DNA from: Simmondsia chinensis
Taxonomy: Eukaryota; Streptophyta; Magnoliopsida; Caryophyllales; Simmondsiaceae
Assembly (NCBI GenBank): GCA_018398585.1
Contig: JAGTTD010000006.1
Span: 7,044,501 to 7,108,500, forward strand
DNA length: 64,000 nucleotides
Reading direction: 5' to 3'
A model generated the notes under the pieces. That model made no database searches and was not told the DNA's origin. It saw nothing but the letters and a program-made list of their open reading frames with translations. The position numbers and the translations under genes are program-made. Shown in pieces: positions 46,476 to 58,505 of the stretch (position 1 is its first letter; each line of letters opens with the position of its first letter).

Positions 46476-47872
46476 TATTTACACCCCAAACTCGAGGGAT
46501 TTGGGATGACACCGTTTTTAGCAAAGCGCCGTGCACTTGTCACTTGAGGCTCTCAACGAGGGACATAAGGCCTTTGTGTACTAATGTAATGGTACTCGAT
46601 CCCTACTGCTTGAGAAGTTTAAAACCCTAACAAGGGAATCAGCCATTCGAAGCTCGAGATGGTTGAGGGATAAAAGGAGTTTGGGCTCAAGAGATTTCCT
46701 CGAAGGTTTCAAGACGGGTGGTTTCCAAGCTCGAGGCAATTACTTGGAGCACAATTTTATATGTGTGAGCTTCAAGCTTATCGAATAGAAGATGGGGAAT
46801 CTAGAAGGGACTCCAGTTGAAAAAGCGGATGTGGGTTTCCAGAAAGACACTCTAGGACACCAAATCATGGGCACGTTCATTACACATTCACTCGCCAACC
46901 AAGCTTTGTGGCCAACGTGAGAAGAAAATGTCATGGAATTAGGACAAGCAGTTATTTCCTTTTGCTTTAATTAAGAGACACTATTGTAGCTATAAAGTGT
47001 CCAACGCAACTAATACAAACTTTTTCAAATTTCTTTACAGCACACTTATGCTTTTACCTTGGAGTAGCTTAATTTTACTTGGCTTAGCTTAGTGTAAATT
47101 TTGTTGTACTTGCTTTCATTAGAGTAATACAATTCTTCAGGCTTCAGGTATGAACTTTTGATTTTAATTTATTCCCAAAACTGCCAAGTTAAGACTTAAG
47201 GCTTTAGTTTAAGGCATTAATGACCAAGGCTTGACTTTGACTCATTGGTCTTAGCACGGCTGTCACGGCATAATAAGTCAGATGAACTTAGGTTTGCGCC
47301 ACTATCTAAGGGCCTTTGACGGCCAATGCTTGGCTTTGATTGTACTGGTCCTTATCTAGTGACCCAAACACGGTTTACTCTACCTAAATCTTGCCAGACT
47401 CTAACTCGTTCGCATTATTATAAGTGAAGGGCGTCAGGCCTAAAAATCTTATTGACTCGGGCTTACAAGTGGACTGCTGAGCTCTTGAGTTTATCTCCAC
47501 TCCAGTTTTTGACTTTTAAGTGCACGAGGAAAGGTGTATGTGGGCCCTGCTCCATCACTATAACTGCCATTTGAGTTAGGTTCAGATTCCTTTAATTTTT
47601 TGTCATGATATATATTTAAAAATCCGAAGAAATAAAATAATAAAAGTCTCCTTAATTGGAGCATAAGCAAAATCCAAGTGTTTAATAAACAAAGTTGGAT
47701 ACACCAAAAGCATCAACCCTTTTATCTTAAAAGGTGAGTGGTTGAGGTCAAAGACGTATTGTTTGGAATTTAGACTTGCTCCCCAGTCGCATCGAGTTCC
47801 TTTTGCACATTTGTTTACATTTGTATTTACGGTGATTACATTCACACACTTAACAAACAAATAAAGCAAACA
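46476..47872 (+). repeat. 3' LTR of Tat element
   Basis: 1397 bases aligned end to end with 14071-15460 and ending ATAAAGCAAACA. Its first two bases are TA where the 5' copy has TG. Confidence 0.85.
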
Positions 47873-47882
47873 TGATCGATCC

Positions 47883-48318
47883 GTTAAGAAACCCCATTAC
47901 ACAATTAGAGTGAAGAATCATCGATATCTGCTTATGCCATGTGGGATAGTCGGTGGAAGACTCCAGTTTAACAATAACAAGACTAGTGGTAGTCAAGGTA
48001 GAGAGGGAGCCCGTGAGCAAGGGATGAGTTGGCGGAGTTGACGCCCCAAGGCCATAATCGAGATTGAGTGGGGAAGTGTATGGCAGGTAGGTTATGTGAA
48101 AGGGGGATGACACATGCATTAATGGTGAGACCAAAATTATGGTAAGTGAAAGGAGTAGAGTTAGAGATAATACCGAGAGCTAAGGTACTGAATTGAGGGG
48201 GTGGCAACAACCCGGTAGTTGCTGGGAAAGCCTGGTCCGTGGTTGTTAGGGCGGCGGTGACAGTGAGAGAAGGCAGTGATTGACGTGGGGAGGGAGGGGA
48301 AGAGAATTGTGATGCCAT
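47883..48318 (-). pseudogene. Copia C gag N-terminus
   Basis: Minus-strand start MASQFSSPPSPRQSLP at 48318, Pro/Ser/Thr-rich. After a frame change comes LVIVKLESSTDYPTWHKQIS and MILHSNCVMGFLNGS, the opening of the copia gag core. It belongs with 13800-14070 across the Tat element. Between NGS and KEFDLHSQ roughly 50 residues of gag are missing, so the Tat insertion or later events removed target sequence. Confidence 0.82.
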
Positions 48319-48337
48319 GGGAATCCCCGGGATCTAC

Positions 48338-48353
48338 CTAGGGTGTTGATCCA
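48338..48353 (-). other. Probable primer binding site of copia C
   Basis: On the minus strand TGGATCAACACCCTAGG lies 20 bases upstream of the gag ATG and resembles TGGTATCAGAGCCTAGG with a one-base deletion and changes. The 5' LTR of C would start beyond it and is cut by element E at 48411. Confidence 0.45.
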
Positions 48354-48410
48354 CTAATGAGGAAGCTAAGACCACCGTCTTGATATGAACACCGAAAGAT
48401 AACCCAATTA

Positions 48411-51185
48411 TGGACCTTTTCTCTTATCCAATTATAGATTGCCCAAGAATTGCAACAAAAATTTTCTAAAGCTAAGTTTTATCTATTTTGTTTAAGCAAA
48501 CTGCAAATGAACAACATTATTTTACACATTCCTCTAATTACCAATGGAGCCTTCGACACTTGAAACCCTATTTTGTACTTTCCATATTAGCCCTTCCCCA
48601 TTGTCATACCTCAATTACAGGCCACTTTTGAAAGCGGAGAACATTTCCACAAGTACGCAGAGAAAATTTGAAAAGGAAAGCGAAACGATACCTATTCAAA
48701 CTGAGCTAACTCTTCCACCATAAATAAGACCCCCATTAGTAGAAAGAGATCAAATTAAGAAGGAGAAATAATGCTTCTCTTTGTGCTTAGACAAAGCTAC
48801 TAAGTTTTAGTAAACTCAAAGTCAATTGTCTAATTGAGTTGCGCTTTCCATGCTCTCCGCTCTTTTGCATAGAAGTTGAAGTCTCATATCCCTTTAAACC
48901 TTTAACAGCCTTTTCAGATATCAGAGCACTAATGGAGCACTCCAATTCAATTGCCATTTAGAGCAATTCACATGGTATGGATCAAAAAGGGGGAAGGGGC
49001 CCGGGGGGGTAATCACAATGGAATTTTCTTTAAGGGGTCAAAATGTTGTTCTACTTCAGACCGTCAAAACAGACAGCGGTGCCCTTTCGAACATCATACG
49101 ATCAAGTTCACCACTTTAGCAGATTTGTCAAATTCAATTGATCAGTTTTGAATAAGTGATCCAAACATCTAGTTATCACAATGGCATTTTCTTTAAGGGG
49201 TCAAAATGTTGTTTCAGTTTCGGCCATCAAAATATACATCAGTGCCTTTTCTAATAACATACATCAAGTTCACCACTTTAACCAATTTGTCAAATTCAAT
49301 TGATCAATTTTGAATAAGTGATCCAAACGGCTAATTCTATCGATTGATCAAGGTTGCCCAACAGCTACTGCGATCGATCAAATAGCATCAATGAATCAAG
49401 ATAGTTTTTCAAAAGCAAAGAGCTCACTGGTGAGACACTTTAAGAAACCCCCAATCCCAACAAACCCAGAGCTCATAGACACATTCTCAAAAGTTGCCCT
49501 CAAATTTGACCCATTTTTCCCAAATTTGATTAGTCCGTTTTCTCTAAGAATATTGGATTTATCGTCTGAAGGGTTTGATGGATCATTCAACATCCTATCT
49601 TATATGAACCTGACAAACCAAACTTTGGTACTAGAATAAGATATATATCCAAAGGTGTTTTAAGGTAAATTCTAATGAGGGTGCAAACTAAATAAAGATC
49701 CCAAAACCCCCCTGATAACATTTCTATCACGACTCCAAATATAGCAAATAATTGGCCAATGATTTTTAAGCCAACAAGGGAACCAATGGTCATCGTAGGT
49801 GAGATATCAAGAATATTTATTCTAAATATGCTTTATAATACAATGGGTAATGCATGATACAATCCCTTGGAGTTCAAAACTTAAAACAAATGACTAAGAC
49901 TTCGTAGAAGTAAACATAATCCTATATATCTGAACTACTAACTCATAAAATATAAAAAAAAAGTCTTCTAAGGTTGCAACCACTTCAACCATGTAGGAAG
50001 TAAGTCCTGTGAATTTCTCCATTCAGTTTACTATGCCTTGCCTTAAATTGTTAAACAACAGGATAATCATAAAGCTCAGCAAGTAACAAATTTATCAACA
50101 AAAAGGATCAAGCATTATTTAAAAGACATGAAACATATTAAAAAAGCATAGCCAAAATCGCTTTCTAAAAATTTATCTGAAAAACTTAAGGACACATCAA
50201 CTGAACTCTTGGACCATAAACCTTTTTTTGGTTGTTGTTGTATATAATCCCTGCAGCTGGGCTCAGAATTGGCCATCATAATTGGTTCCCCGACCAATTA
50301 CGGTTTCTAAGAAACATTTCATAGTGCTCCATTAAGAAAGATGATATAATCCACCATCAAGGGCTCAAAGATGTCTTTTCCCATAATCATATGGCACAGT
50401 CCACAAAAGAAACCATAAGAAATTTATTTTATATTTGAACATCATAGAATATGATTCAAATCATATTTACGAAATACCATAAACTAGAGCAATATAACAT
50501 AGCCAACGTTAAATTCCATATTCCAAAAACTTAGTCAAACATGTTTGATCTTTATAATTTGAAATATATAGAGGGGTAAACATGTGGTTCGTAAAGGGAA
50601 GTGTCTTAAAAAATTTGGAGAAAACCATGATATTTTGATACAAACAAATAAATCAAAGTCACTTAGAGATTTCAACAAAAGAGCAGAAGAGTTAACGGAT
50701 AAGTTACTTATTAGAAGAAATAAAACTTTTCTAAATTCCAGAAAAAAAAAAACTTTGGCTCTCTTCTTCCTCAACTCTTAATCTTCCTTAAAATAAAGAA
50801 TTGCTAGATTTGGATGATTTAAGAAAGGGGATATCAAGAAGGGTATTTATAGAATAAGTGTGATGTTTAAAGGATGTTTAAAGAAGAGAATATGGCTGAT
50901 TTTCTTAGTTAAAAAAATGGAGGGCATGTTTCAAATCAAAAAACAAAGCTTAGTCAAAAAGAAGAATTCTTGGTCGTATATGGAAGCATGCTTAATCAAG
51001 AAGGAAGAGACTTACTTTTGGGTCTAAATGAACGCTTATTTTGTTCAAGTATGGGGAAGTTTGAAAATAATGAAATGAGTGAACAATTTGTCCATAAATT
51101 TCAACTAATATTTGAACAACCACTTATTGTTTATTCGTAGTTTGTATAGGAAATTCTTAAGTCTTAAAAATTTAAATTTCTTACG
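48411..51185 (-). repeat. Element E 3' LTR
   Basis: About 2775 bases, homologous to 51755-53978. It is longer than its partner because it contains a 163-base tandem duplication (49012-49337) missing from the other LTR and a roughly 190-base stretch near 50910-51110 that the other lacks. A minus-strand TATAAATA box lies at 50844-50851. Confidence 0.85.
49012..49337. repeat. 163-base tandem duplication in element E LTR
   Basis: Two units, 49012-49174 and 49175-49337, each starting ATCACAATGG and containing TTTCTTTAAGGGGTCAAAA and ending at GATCCAAACxxCTA. They differ at a modest number of sites. Confidence 0.85.
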
Positions 51186-51195
51186 TCCTTCCTCC
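51186..51195 (-). other. Polypurine tract of element E
   Basis: Minus-strand GGAGGAAGGA immediately beside the 3' LTR start. Confidence 0.65.
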
Positions 51196-51220
51196 TATAA
51201 ATGATGTTTCTTCCTCGAAA

Positions 51221-51600
51221 CTTATGTACCCGACTCATCAAACAGAGATAGATATTTTGTGCTCATTTCATCTCTACGTTCCCGAGTTAGCTCTGCTTCA
51301 CTGTGATAACTCCAAAGCACCTTGACTTGGCTTAATGCTCAAGACCATAGTACTTGCTCCTTTTGTTCTATAATTTTTACATGATGCTCTTTGTAGGTGA
51401 AATTACCTGTAATTTGAAAAGGTTCATGTTGTAACATGGATATATGGAACACATTATGTATTCTAGACGAGAAAGTTAGCAATACCACTTTATAAGTTAC
51501 TTCACCTACTTTCTCAAGGATTTGAAAGAGAATAATGTACCTCAGGCTTAACTTCTCTCTCTCGTCAAATCTTGTTACACTTTTAGTTGGAGACACTTTT
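51221..51600 (-). pseudogene. Element E integrase C-terminus with chromodomain-like end
   Basis: Minus-strand 51339-51596 reads MSPTKSVTRFDEREKLSLRY, IGPFEILE-like IILFQILEKVGEVTYKVVLL and SSRIHNVFHISMLQHEP, the C-terminal domain of plant chromoviral integrases. After a frame change, QVKVLWSYHSEAELTRERRD and EMSTKYLSLFDESGT precede the stop near 51222. This is the chromodomain-type tail of Del/Tekay-like elements. The core of integrase is absent: the reading stops at 51600 and unrelated AT-rich sequence follows to the LTR. Confidence 0.85.
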
Positions 51601-51754
51601 TAGAGGACACAATCTTTTACTCTAAAATTCAATGAAAAAGAATGCAATCTACTAAAATTTCCAACAATAAATATTCCCCTTTTGTAGAACTAATAGAAAT
51701 GAGATTTAATCATGCAGAAAGAAAATTTCTTCACCAAATCTCACAAGGACAAAT

Positions 51755-53978
51755 TGTTTACCTTTTCTCTTATCCAACTATGGACAACCCAGGAATGTAA
51801 TAGAATTTTTCTCAAGCTAAGTTTTACCTCTTTTGTTTAAGCAAACTGCAAATGAATATTATTGTTTTAGACATGCCTCCAATTACCAATGGAGCCTCTG
51901 ATACTTGAAACCGTATTTTGTACTTCCCATATTATCCCTTCCCCATTGTCATACCTCAATTATAGGCCACATTTTAAAGCGGAGAACATTTCCACAAATA
52001 GGCAGAGACAATTTGAAAAGGAAACCAAAGCCATACCTATTCAAACTGAGCTAATTCTTTTACCATGAACAAGACCCCATAGAGGAAAGCGATCAAAAGA
52101 ACACTTCCCTTTGTGCTAAGGCAAAGTTAAGTTGTACTAAACTCAAAGTCAATTGTCTAATTGCGTTGCACTTTTGATGCTCTGCACTCTTTTACACAGA
52201 AGTTAAAGCCTCATATCCATTTAAACCTTTGACAGCCTTTACAGGTACCAGAGCATCAATAGAGCACTCCAATTAAACTTCTATTTGGAACAGTTCACAT
52301 GGTATGGATTAAAAAAAAAAATTTGTCCAAACGGCTACTTCTATCGATTGATCGAGGTTGTCCAACAACTATTGTGATCGATCAAATAGCATCTATGGAT
52401 CAAGATAGTTGTTTGAAAGCAAATGTCTCATAGGTGAGATACTCTAAGAAATCCCCAATCCCAACAAATTTTGAGCTCATCGATCCTAAATCTCAAAAGT
52501 TGCCCTCAAATTTGACCCATTTGGCCCAAATTTGATTAGTCCATTTTCTCTGGGCGTATTGGATTTATCGTCTCAAGGGTTTGATGGATGATTCAACATC
52601 CTATCTTATATGAACCTGACAGAGCAAACTTTGGTACTAGAAGAAGATATATATCCAAAGGTGTTTTGGCGTAAATTTTAACAAGGATGCAAACTAAGTC
52701 AAGATCCCAAAACTCACTAGTCTAGAATTCTGCTCTTGTACCATTTTGGTCACAAAACATAGCCAATAATGGGCCAATGACTTATAAGCTAGGAAGGGAA
52801 CCAATGGTCATCGTAGGTAAAATACTAAGAATATTTATTCTAAATATGCTTTATAATACAATGGGTAATGTACAATACAATCCTTTGGAGTTCAAAACTT
52901 AAAACAAATGTCTAACACTTCCTAGAAGTAACCATAATCCTATATATCTGAACTACTAATCATAAAACGTAAAAGAAAGTCTTTTGAGGTTGTAACCACT
53001 TCAACCATGTAGGAAGCAAGTCTTTTGAATTTCTTTACTCAGCTTACTATGTTTTTTCTAAAATTGTTAAACAACAGGCTGATCATAAATCTCAGCAAGT
53101 AACAAATCCGTCAATAAAAGAAGGATCAATCATTATTTAAAAGTCATGAACCATATTTCAAAAGCATAGCCAAAGTTGCTTACTAAAAATTTAACCGTAA
53201 AACTTAACAACACATTAACTGAACTCTTGGGCCTTAAGCCTTTTTTGGTTGTGGTTGCATATAATATCTGCAACTGGGCTCTGAATTGGCTATCATAATT
53301 GGGTCGCCGACCAATTACAGGTTCTAAAGAATATTCCTAATAGTGCACCATTTACAAGGATAGTATAATCCCACATCAAGAGCTCAAAGATGTCTTTCCC
53401 TGTCAGTGTAGGGCACAACCTACCAAACAAAGCACAAGAAATGTATTTCATATTTGCACATCATAGAACATGATTTAAATCATATTTCTAAAATACTATA
53501 AATCAAAGCAATATAACATAGCCAAAGTTAAATTCCTTATTCCACAGATTTAGTTAAACATGTTTGATCCCATTTTAATTTCAAACATATAAAGGGGCGA
53601 ACATGTGGTGTGTAAGCAGAAGTCTCTTAAAGAAATTTGTGAGAGCCATGAAATTTTGATACAAACAAATACATCAAAATTACTTGGGGATTTTAGCAAA
53701 TGAGCGGAAGAGTTTACGAATAAATTACTTGCTAGAAGAAATAAAGCTTTCCTAAAATCCAAACACAAATTTTGGCTCCCTTCTTCCTCAACCCTTATTC
53801 TTACTTACTTAAAATAAAGAATTGTTAGTTTTGGATGATTTAAGAAAGGGGAGATAAAAGAGGGATATTTATAGATGAAGGGTGGTGTCTAAAGGATTTT
53901 TAAAGAAGATAATATGGCTGATTTTCTTAGTCAAACAATCATTTATAGCTTATTAGTAATTTGTATGGGAAATACTTA
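51755..53978 (-). repeat. Element E 5' LTR, main part
   Basis: Direct repeat of 48411-51185. A minus-strand TATAAATA box lies at 53866-53873. It is interrupted at 53978 by copia D; the last 27 bases are at 59325-59351. Confidence 0.85.
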
Positions 53979-54342
53979 TGTTGAATAATTAGCATTTCAT
54001 ATATTTTATATGTATGTATTTATTAGTATTTTTACTTAGGCATCTTGTGTATTTGTACATGGCATATTCCTTAGGATTCCTTCATTTTGGCAAGAAGAAA
54101 TTGATTGGGGAGCTTCTGCCTCCCCCCCTCTTGTAACCGGCCCTTAATGGGCATTCATGGGTTGTGATTAATTTTTTTGTGTTAGCTAGCTTTAGTTCTT
54201 CTAGTGTAGTATGATGTTGTTTTGTTTTTCTTAGGTTTTCTATTTAAAGTTGTAATCTTCTACTTGATGAATCATCCAAATAAAAAGTGTCATTCATCTC
54301 TATTTGGTGATCATCTAATTTTTCCTTAATTTATTTTCTCCA
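53979..54342 (+). repeat. Element D 5' LTR
   Basis: 364 bases, TGTTGAATAATTAG to TTTTCTCCA. The part up to about 54269 matches the 3' LTR; the last 70-odd bases (from TTGATGAATCATCC) have no counterpart there. Confidence 0.88.
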
Positions 54343-54354
54343 TGGGATCAAAGC
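54343..54354 (+). other. Element D primer binding site
   Basis: TGGGATCAAAGC directly after the LTR: tRNA-iMet site TGGTATCAGAGC with two changes. A run of about 28 T (54419-54446) lies between it and gag. Confidence 0.82.
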
Positions 54355-54496
54355 GGGCTTGATCTTGCCATCCCGGTTTCTCCCTTGCTACCGTCAATCA
54401 TCTCAGCCTCTGTGAGCATTTTTTTTTTTTTTTTTTTTTTTTTTTTGCATATCTACTTGGTTTTAATTTGTGTTATTTTATTGATTTTCTTTCATA

Positions 54497-55740
54497 ATGT
54501 CGGGAGAAAACCCAAATCAAATTGAGGCACTAGTTGTTGTTTTAGGGGGAGTTCTAAATCCTAGTTCTCCCTACTACTTGCACCCCTTAGATCATCGAGG
54601 GCTGATGTTTGTTAAAGATGTTGTAACTGGGTCAAATTTTCTGGCATGGGGATGCATGATATAGAGTTTTTAAGGAAAAACATAAAATTTGCTTCCTGGA
54701 TGGAACTGTTATTAAACCGGATGAAGATTCTCTGGATTTCGAAAATTGGAATGCCTGCGACCCAATGGTCTCCTCTTGGCATACAAATTCGATTTGAAAG
54801 AGATAAATGCTATTATTGCATACTTTGAAGTTGGGTTGGACTTGAATGAAAGATTTTTCCCAGGCAATGTTGCCCGCATTTATGAAATTAAATGCTTGAT
54901 TTAGCAATTAAAACAGGCAAATATGTCCATTTTCGATTATTTGACCAACCTGAGATCTCTGTGGGATAAACTTTATACCTTGGTTGCAATTCCCCCTTGT
55001 GGGTCGGGCCAAGCTTTTTTAGCCATACGTGATATGGAGCGCCTACTTGATTAACTTATGGGGCTCGATGTGTCTTTTTCCACTGTTAGGTCCCAATTGA
55101 TGAATACTAAGCCTTTAACTTTAGTTGAGAATGCATATTCTGTTTTATGTAAGGAGGAAAAACAGCAGTTTGTGGCAGTTGGGACCAATGTGGTCCCGAA
55201 GGCTGCGGTTCTAGCAGCGAAAGCACCAACCACAGCAGCAGTTTGTAATGGAATGCCCATATTGGGCAATTCCCCTTGTCGCACTAATTGTTTCACATGC
55301 TTGCATTGTAAGAAGCAGGGTCACACCAAGGAACATTGTTTCAAGTTGGTTGGTGCTTCGAGTTGGTTGGTTATCCTCTCGGTTGGAGAAACAAGAACAC
55401 GGGTGAAGGAGCACGAGGGGTTGCTGCAGCCGCAGCCACAGCCACCCAACCGACCGAAGGCCCTACTGCCGACAGCCCTATTGTCGACATCTCCCCGTGT
55501 CAGTATCAGCAACTTATTTTATTTCTTGGACCCATTACAAGATCTCTTAGTATAAATCTCATAGGTGAGGTTAAGCATTCATTCCTCATTTGGATTATTG
55601 ACAGAGGTGCCTCAGATCATATGGTCTCTTCGTTGTGTGTAATGTTTGATGTTTCTATAAATAAATCAGTTGGGCCCGTAAAATTGCCTAATGGGTCAAA
55701 AGTGTCATTTACTCGTGTGAGGAACGTTTGAATTTCATAG
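54497..55740 (+). pseudogene. Element D gag and protease
   Basis: The ATG at 54497 opens MSGENPNQIEALVVVLGG. Gag core in pieces: GSNFLAWG, FDLKEINAIIAYFEVGLDLN, KQANMSIFDYLTNLRSLWDK, then the open frame 55058-55555. The zinc knuckle CLHCKKQGHTKEHC (about 55301-55342) has intact CX2CX4HX4C. Protease: IWIIDRGASDHM at about 55588-55625, Arg instead of Ser/Thr after the catalytic Asp. Stops at about 54660 and 55050 and a frame change near 55370 inactivate it. Confidence 0.88.
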
Positions 55741-57180
55741 GATCATGTCCTAAGTAATGTTCTATATGTGCTTAGATTTTTCATTATAATCTAATGTATG
55801 TGAGTAAATTAACCCAAGATGGGAATTGTGAGTTAACATTTTATCCCGATTTCTGCTACATACAGAACCTATGATTGAAGAAGTTGATTAGAGTGGGTAG
55901 GCAAAGGGATGGGCTATACCTCTTGACGACGCAATCAGTGGCTTCAATAGCTTTTTTAGTTTAGAATAAAAAGAAGGCTATTTTGTGGCAACACCGCTTG
56001 GGCCATGTTCCTTTTACTAGATTAATATTTCTGCATTTGGATGTTGAGAAAATAGATTTTATTTGTGATACTTGTCATAGTGCTAAGCAGGCACGCTTGC
56101 CTTTTCCTTTGTTAGTTACAAGAACTCATGTTTGTTTTGAAATTAATCGTTGTGATATTTGGGGACCTTATCGAATTGAGTCATTGATTGGAGCTTGTTA
56201 TTTTCTCATAATTGTTGATGATTTTAGTTGTTGTACATGAGTTTTTTTTTGATGAGGGAGAAATCCCAAACTCACAAAATTCTTATGAATTTTTGTTGCA
56301 TGGTTAGAACTCAATATGGCTTTCAGGTGAAGCAAGTAAGGAGTGATAATGGGTAGTAATTCAAATATGAACCGTTGTTGAAATTTTTATGCTCAGCATA
56401 GAATCCAATCACAAACCTCTTTGACCAGGACACCACAACAAAACGAAGTCGTTGAATGAAAACACAAGCACCTACTCGAAGTTAGACATGCAATTTGTCT
56501 TCAAGCCTGCTTGCCTAAGAAATTTGGTGTGAGCGTGTCTTGATGGCCGCATACATTATTAATTTAACTCCTCCCATCTTGCTCAAAAACAAGGGCCCCT
56601 ATGAAATTTTGATGCGCAAAAGTCCCATATACTAACATTTGGGGGTCTATGGATGTCAATGTTACTATTATACTAAGACTAGTGATAAATTTGAGAGTCA
56701 GGCTTCACCAGGCATATTTGTTGGATATTCCTATGGGCAAAAGGGATACAAAATTTATAGTGTTGAGGACAATAAGATTATCATATCTAGAGATATTCAT
56801 TTTTATGAGGATGTTTTTCCCTATTTAAAAACAAATGAAAGTTATTCTAGTCATGTTGAAGAATTGAATAGAGAAGTTTCGACTGATATGGTGTACGAGC
56901 AGGACCGGCCGAAGGGTCAAATGCTGGTGGTCCAATGGACCACCAACCGGTTTCGATGGGGGAGTCTAGTCCTGAGCCTGGTTCCGAGATTGTGACAAGA
57001 AGAAGTGGTCGTATACGTTCGTACTCGTTAAGTATCAAGATTATGTTTGTGATTTTCATTCCTCTATAGCCTATACCCTTACCATTGGTCCGTCAGCTAA
57101 CTCGGGTATACTCTATCCTATTTCAAATTTTATTTCTAACGCACAATTCTCTAATGTTCAAACATTAGAGAGATTCCATG
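55741..57180 (+). pseudogene. Element D integrase and linker
   Basis: Zinc site: LWQHRLGHVPF with FICDTCHSAK (55983-56095). Core: CDIWGPYRIES gives the first Asp (about 56150-56180), IIVDDFSCCT follows, then RSDNG at about 56337-56351 directly followed by TAG. The Glu region is scrambled (TPQQNEVVE-like at about 56430-56460). FGVYGCQCYYYTK-like text with FVGYSYGQKGYKIYSVED (56639-56995) is the conserved integrase C-terminal part of copia. Several stops. Confidence 0.86.
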
Positions 57181-58094
57181 GAGAAGGAAAATCAAGCATT
57201 TGAACAAAACCATACATGGACATTGGAGAGCTTGCCTGATGGGAAGAAAGCTATTGACTCCAAATGGGTGCACAAGGTGAAGTACAAATCTAACAGATCT
57301 ATAGATCATTATAAAGCCTGATTGGTAGCAAAGGGATTCACACAAGTGCAAGGTATATACTATGATGATACTTCCGCCCCTGTTGCTAAGTTAGTCACCG
57401 TTCATTGTATCTTAGCCATTACCGCGGCTAGAAACTAGATTATTCACCAATTGGACATTAACAATGCATTTTTACATGGAGATCTAGATGAAGAAGTTTA
57501 TATGAAACTTCCCTTAGGATTTGAGCGGAAAAATGAAGGAAAAGTATGTCGACTTCATAAGTTGCTTTATAGTTTAAAACAAGCATCTCATAATTGGAAT
57601 AAGAAATTCACCTCTATGTTAACCTACATTGGGTTTTGTCAATCTAAATCGGATTACTCTCTCTTCACTTATTTTCACAATAAAGTGTTTACGACAGTTC
57701 TTATATATGTTGATGATGTCGTCATCACCGACAATGACATGGAGCATATTTCTAAAGTCAAGGGTATTTTGTATAATTTATTTGGTATTAAGGACTTGGG
57801 GCTCGTAAAATATTTTTTGGGAATTGAAGTAGCTCGATCGTTCTAAAGGGGTTATTTTGAATCAATGAACATTTGTTTTGGACATTCTTAATGAAATCAG
57901 TATGTTAGAGGCTAAACCAGTTTCCACTCCCATTGTTCAAAATCATGGATTGGCAGATGGAGTAGGTGACGTTTTTATGGACCCGGGTCAGTATAGGTGT
58001 TTGGTCGGTAGATTATTGCATCTCACCATCACTCGATTAGATATATGTTATGTTGCCTATACGGACCTGGGTCGTTGCCTAATTATAAAAGAGA
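57181..58094 (+). pseudogene. Element D reverse transcriptase
   Basis: Motifs in order: SKWVHKVKYKSNRSIDHYKA (stop) LVAKGFTQVQG, then QLDINNAFLHGDLDEEVYMK, LPLGFERKNEGKVCRLHKLL, YSLKQASHNWNKKF, and the catalytic LIYVDDVVIT (YVDD at 57706-57717), then LGLVKYFLGIEVARS. The central 131-codon frame (57451-57846) is intact with all catalytic residues. Stops at about 57319 and 57437 and a frame change near 57846 break the whole. Confidence 0.92.
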
Positions 58095-58505
58095 CAAAAT
58101 TGACTCATATTTTACTTTACCTCTTTAGGTTCGTAATTACTAAGATAGATGCTTACACTAAGTGGACTCTTCCCTTAGGTCTTATGACCCTTTTTCTATC
58201 AAACTGTACTTTTCATCAATTCAGACAATGAACAATCTCAATTACTCAATGTATCCAACCTAAGCTAATTGAAAGACCTTGATAGGCAAGTCAGGATCAT
58301 ATCCTGTTAAGATTGGCTATCAGTGTTTGCGTCAAGAACTCCAGTTCAATTAAATAAGTCATTATCACATGACACGCTTTTGAATTGAACTTTCTTAACT
58401 TAATTTTGTGTCTATCATCTTTCTCATAAACCGTTCTCGTGCTACTAGTTCTATAATCAAACACTTCTTTCATACTAATTTTGAGGCTGTTATCAAAGTT
58501 CTTCG
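58095..58505 (-). repeat. Inserted repeat segment in element D pol
   Basis: About 410 bases with no place in a copia pol, separating RT from RNase H. On the minus strand it matches 32060-32340 (shared AGAACTxxTAGCAxGAGAAC, GTCCACTTAGTGTxA, CATCTATCTTAGxAATTA) but contains about 180 extra bases in the middle. The 74-codon minus-strand frame inside has no known motif. Confidence 0.65.

Larger units (their letters stand above)
14071..47872 (+). mobile_element. Tat-lineage Ty3/gypsy retrotransposon, split by nested insertions
   Basis: The outer frame is given by two diverged direct LTRs (14071-15460 and 46476-47872). Internal order: PBS-like site, gag (15556-17439), a 19.2 kb copia-type block (17440-36685), then gag remainder, protease, a MITE, RT, RNase H, a second RNase H, integrase, and an antisense coding region (43190-46360). 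A second RNase H and an antisense ORF between pol and the 3' LTR are known traits of the Tat branch (Ogre/Retand; established knowledge). Without the nested insertions it would be about 13.9 kb. No clear 5-bp target duplication: the flanks are GGATT and TGATC. Confidence 0.85.

Noticed and set aside
48411..53978. Tandem duplication of a genomic segment instead of LTRs
   Set aside because: The two repeats enclose an integrase end with a purine tract beside one repeat and carry promoter boxes in matching places, as LTRs do.
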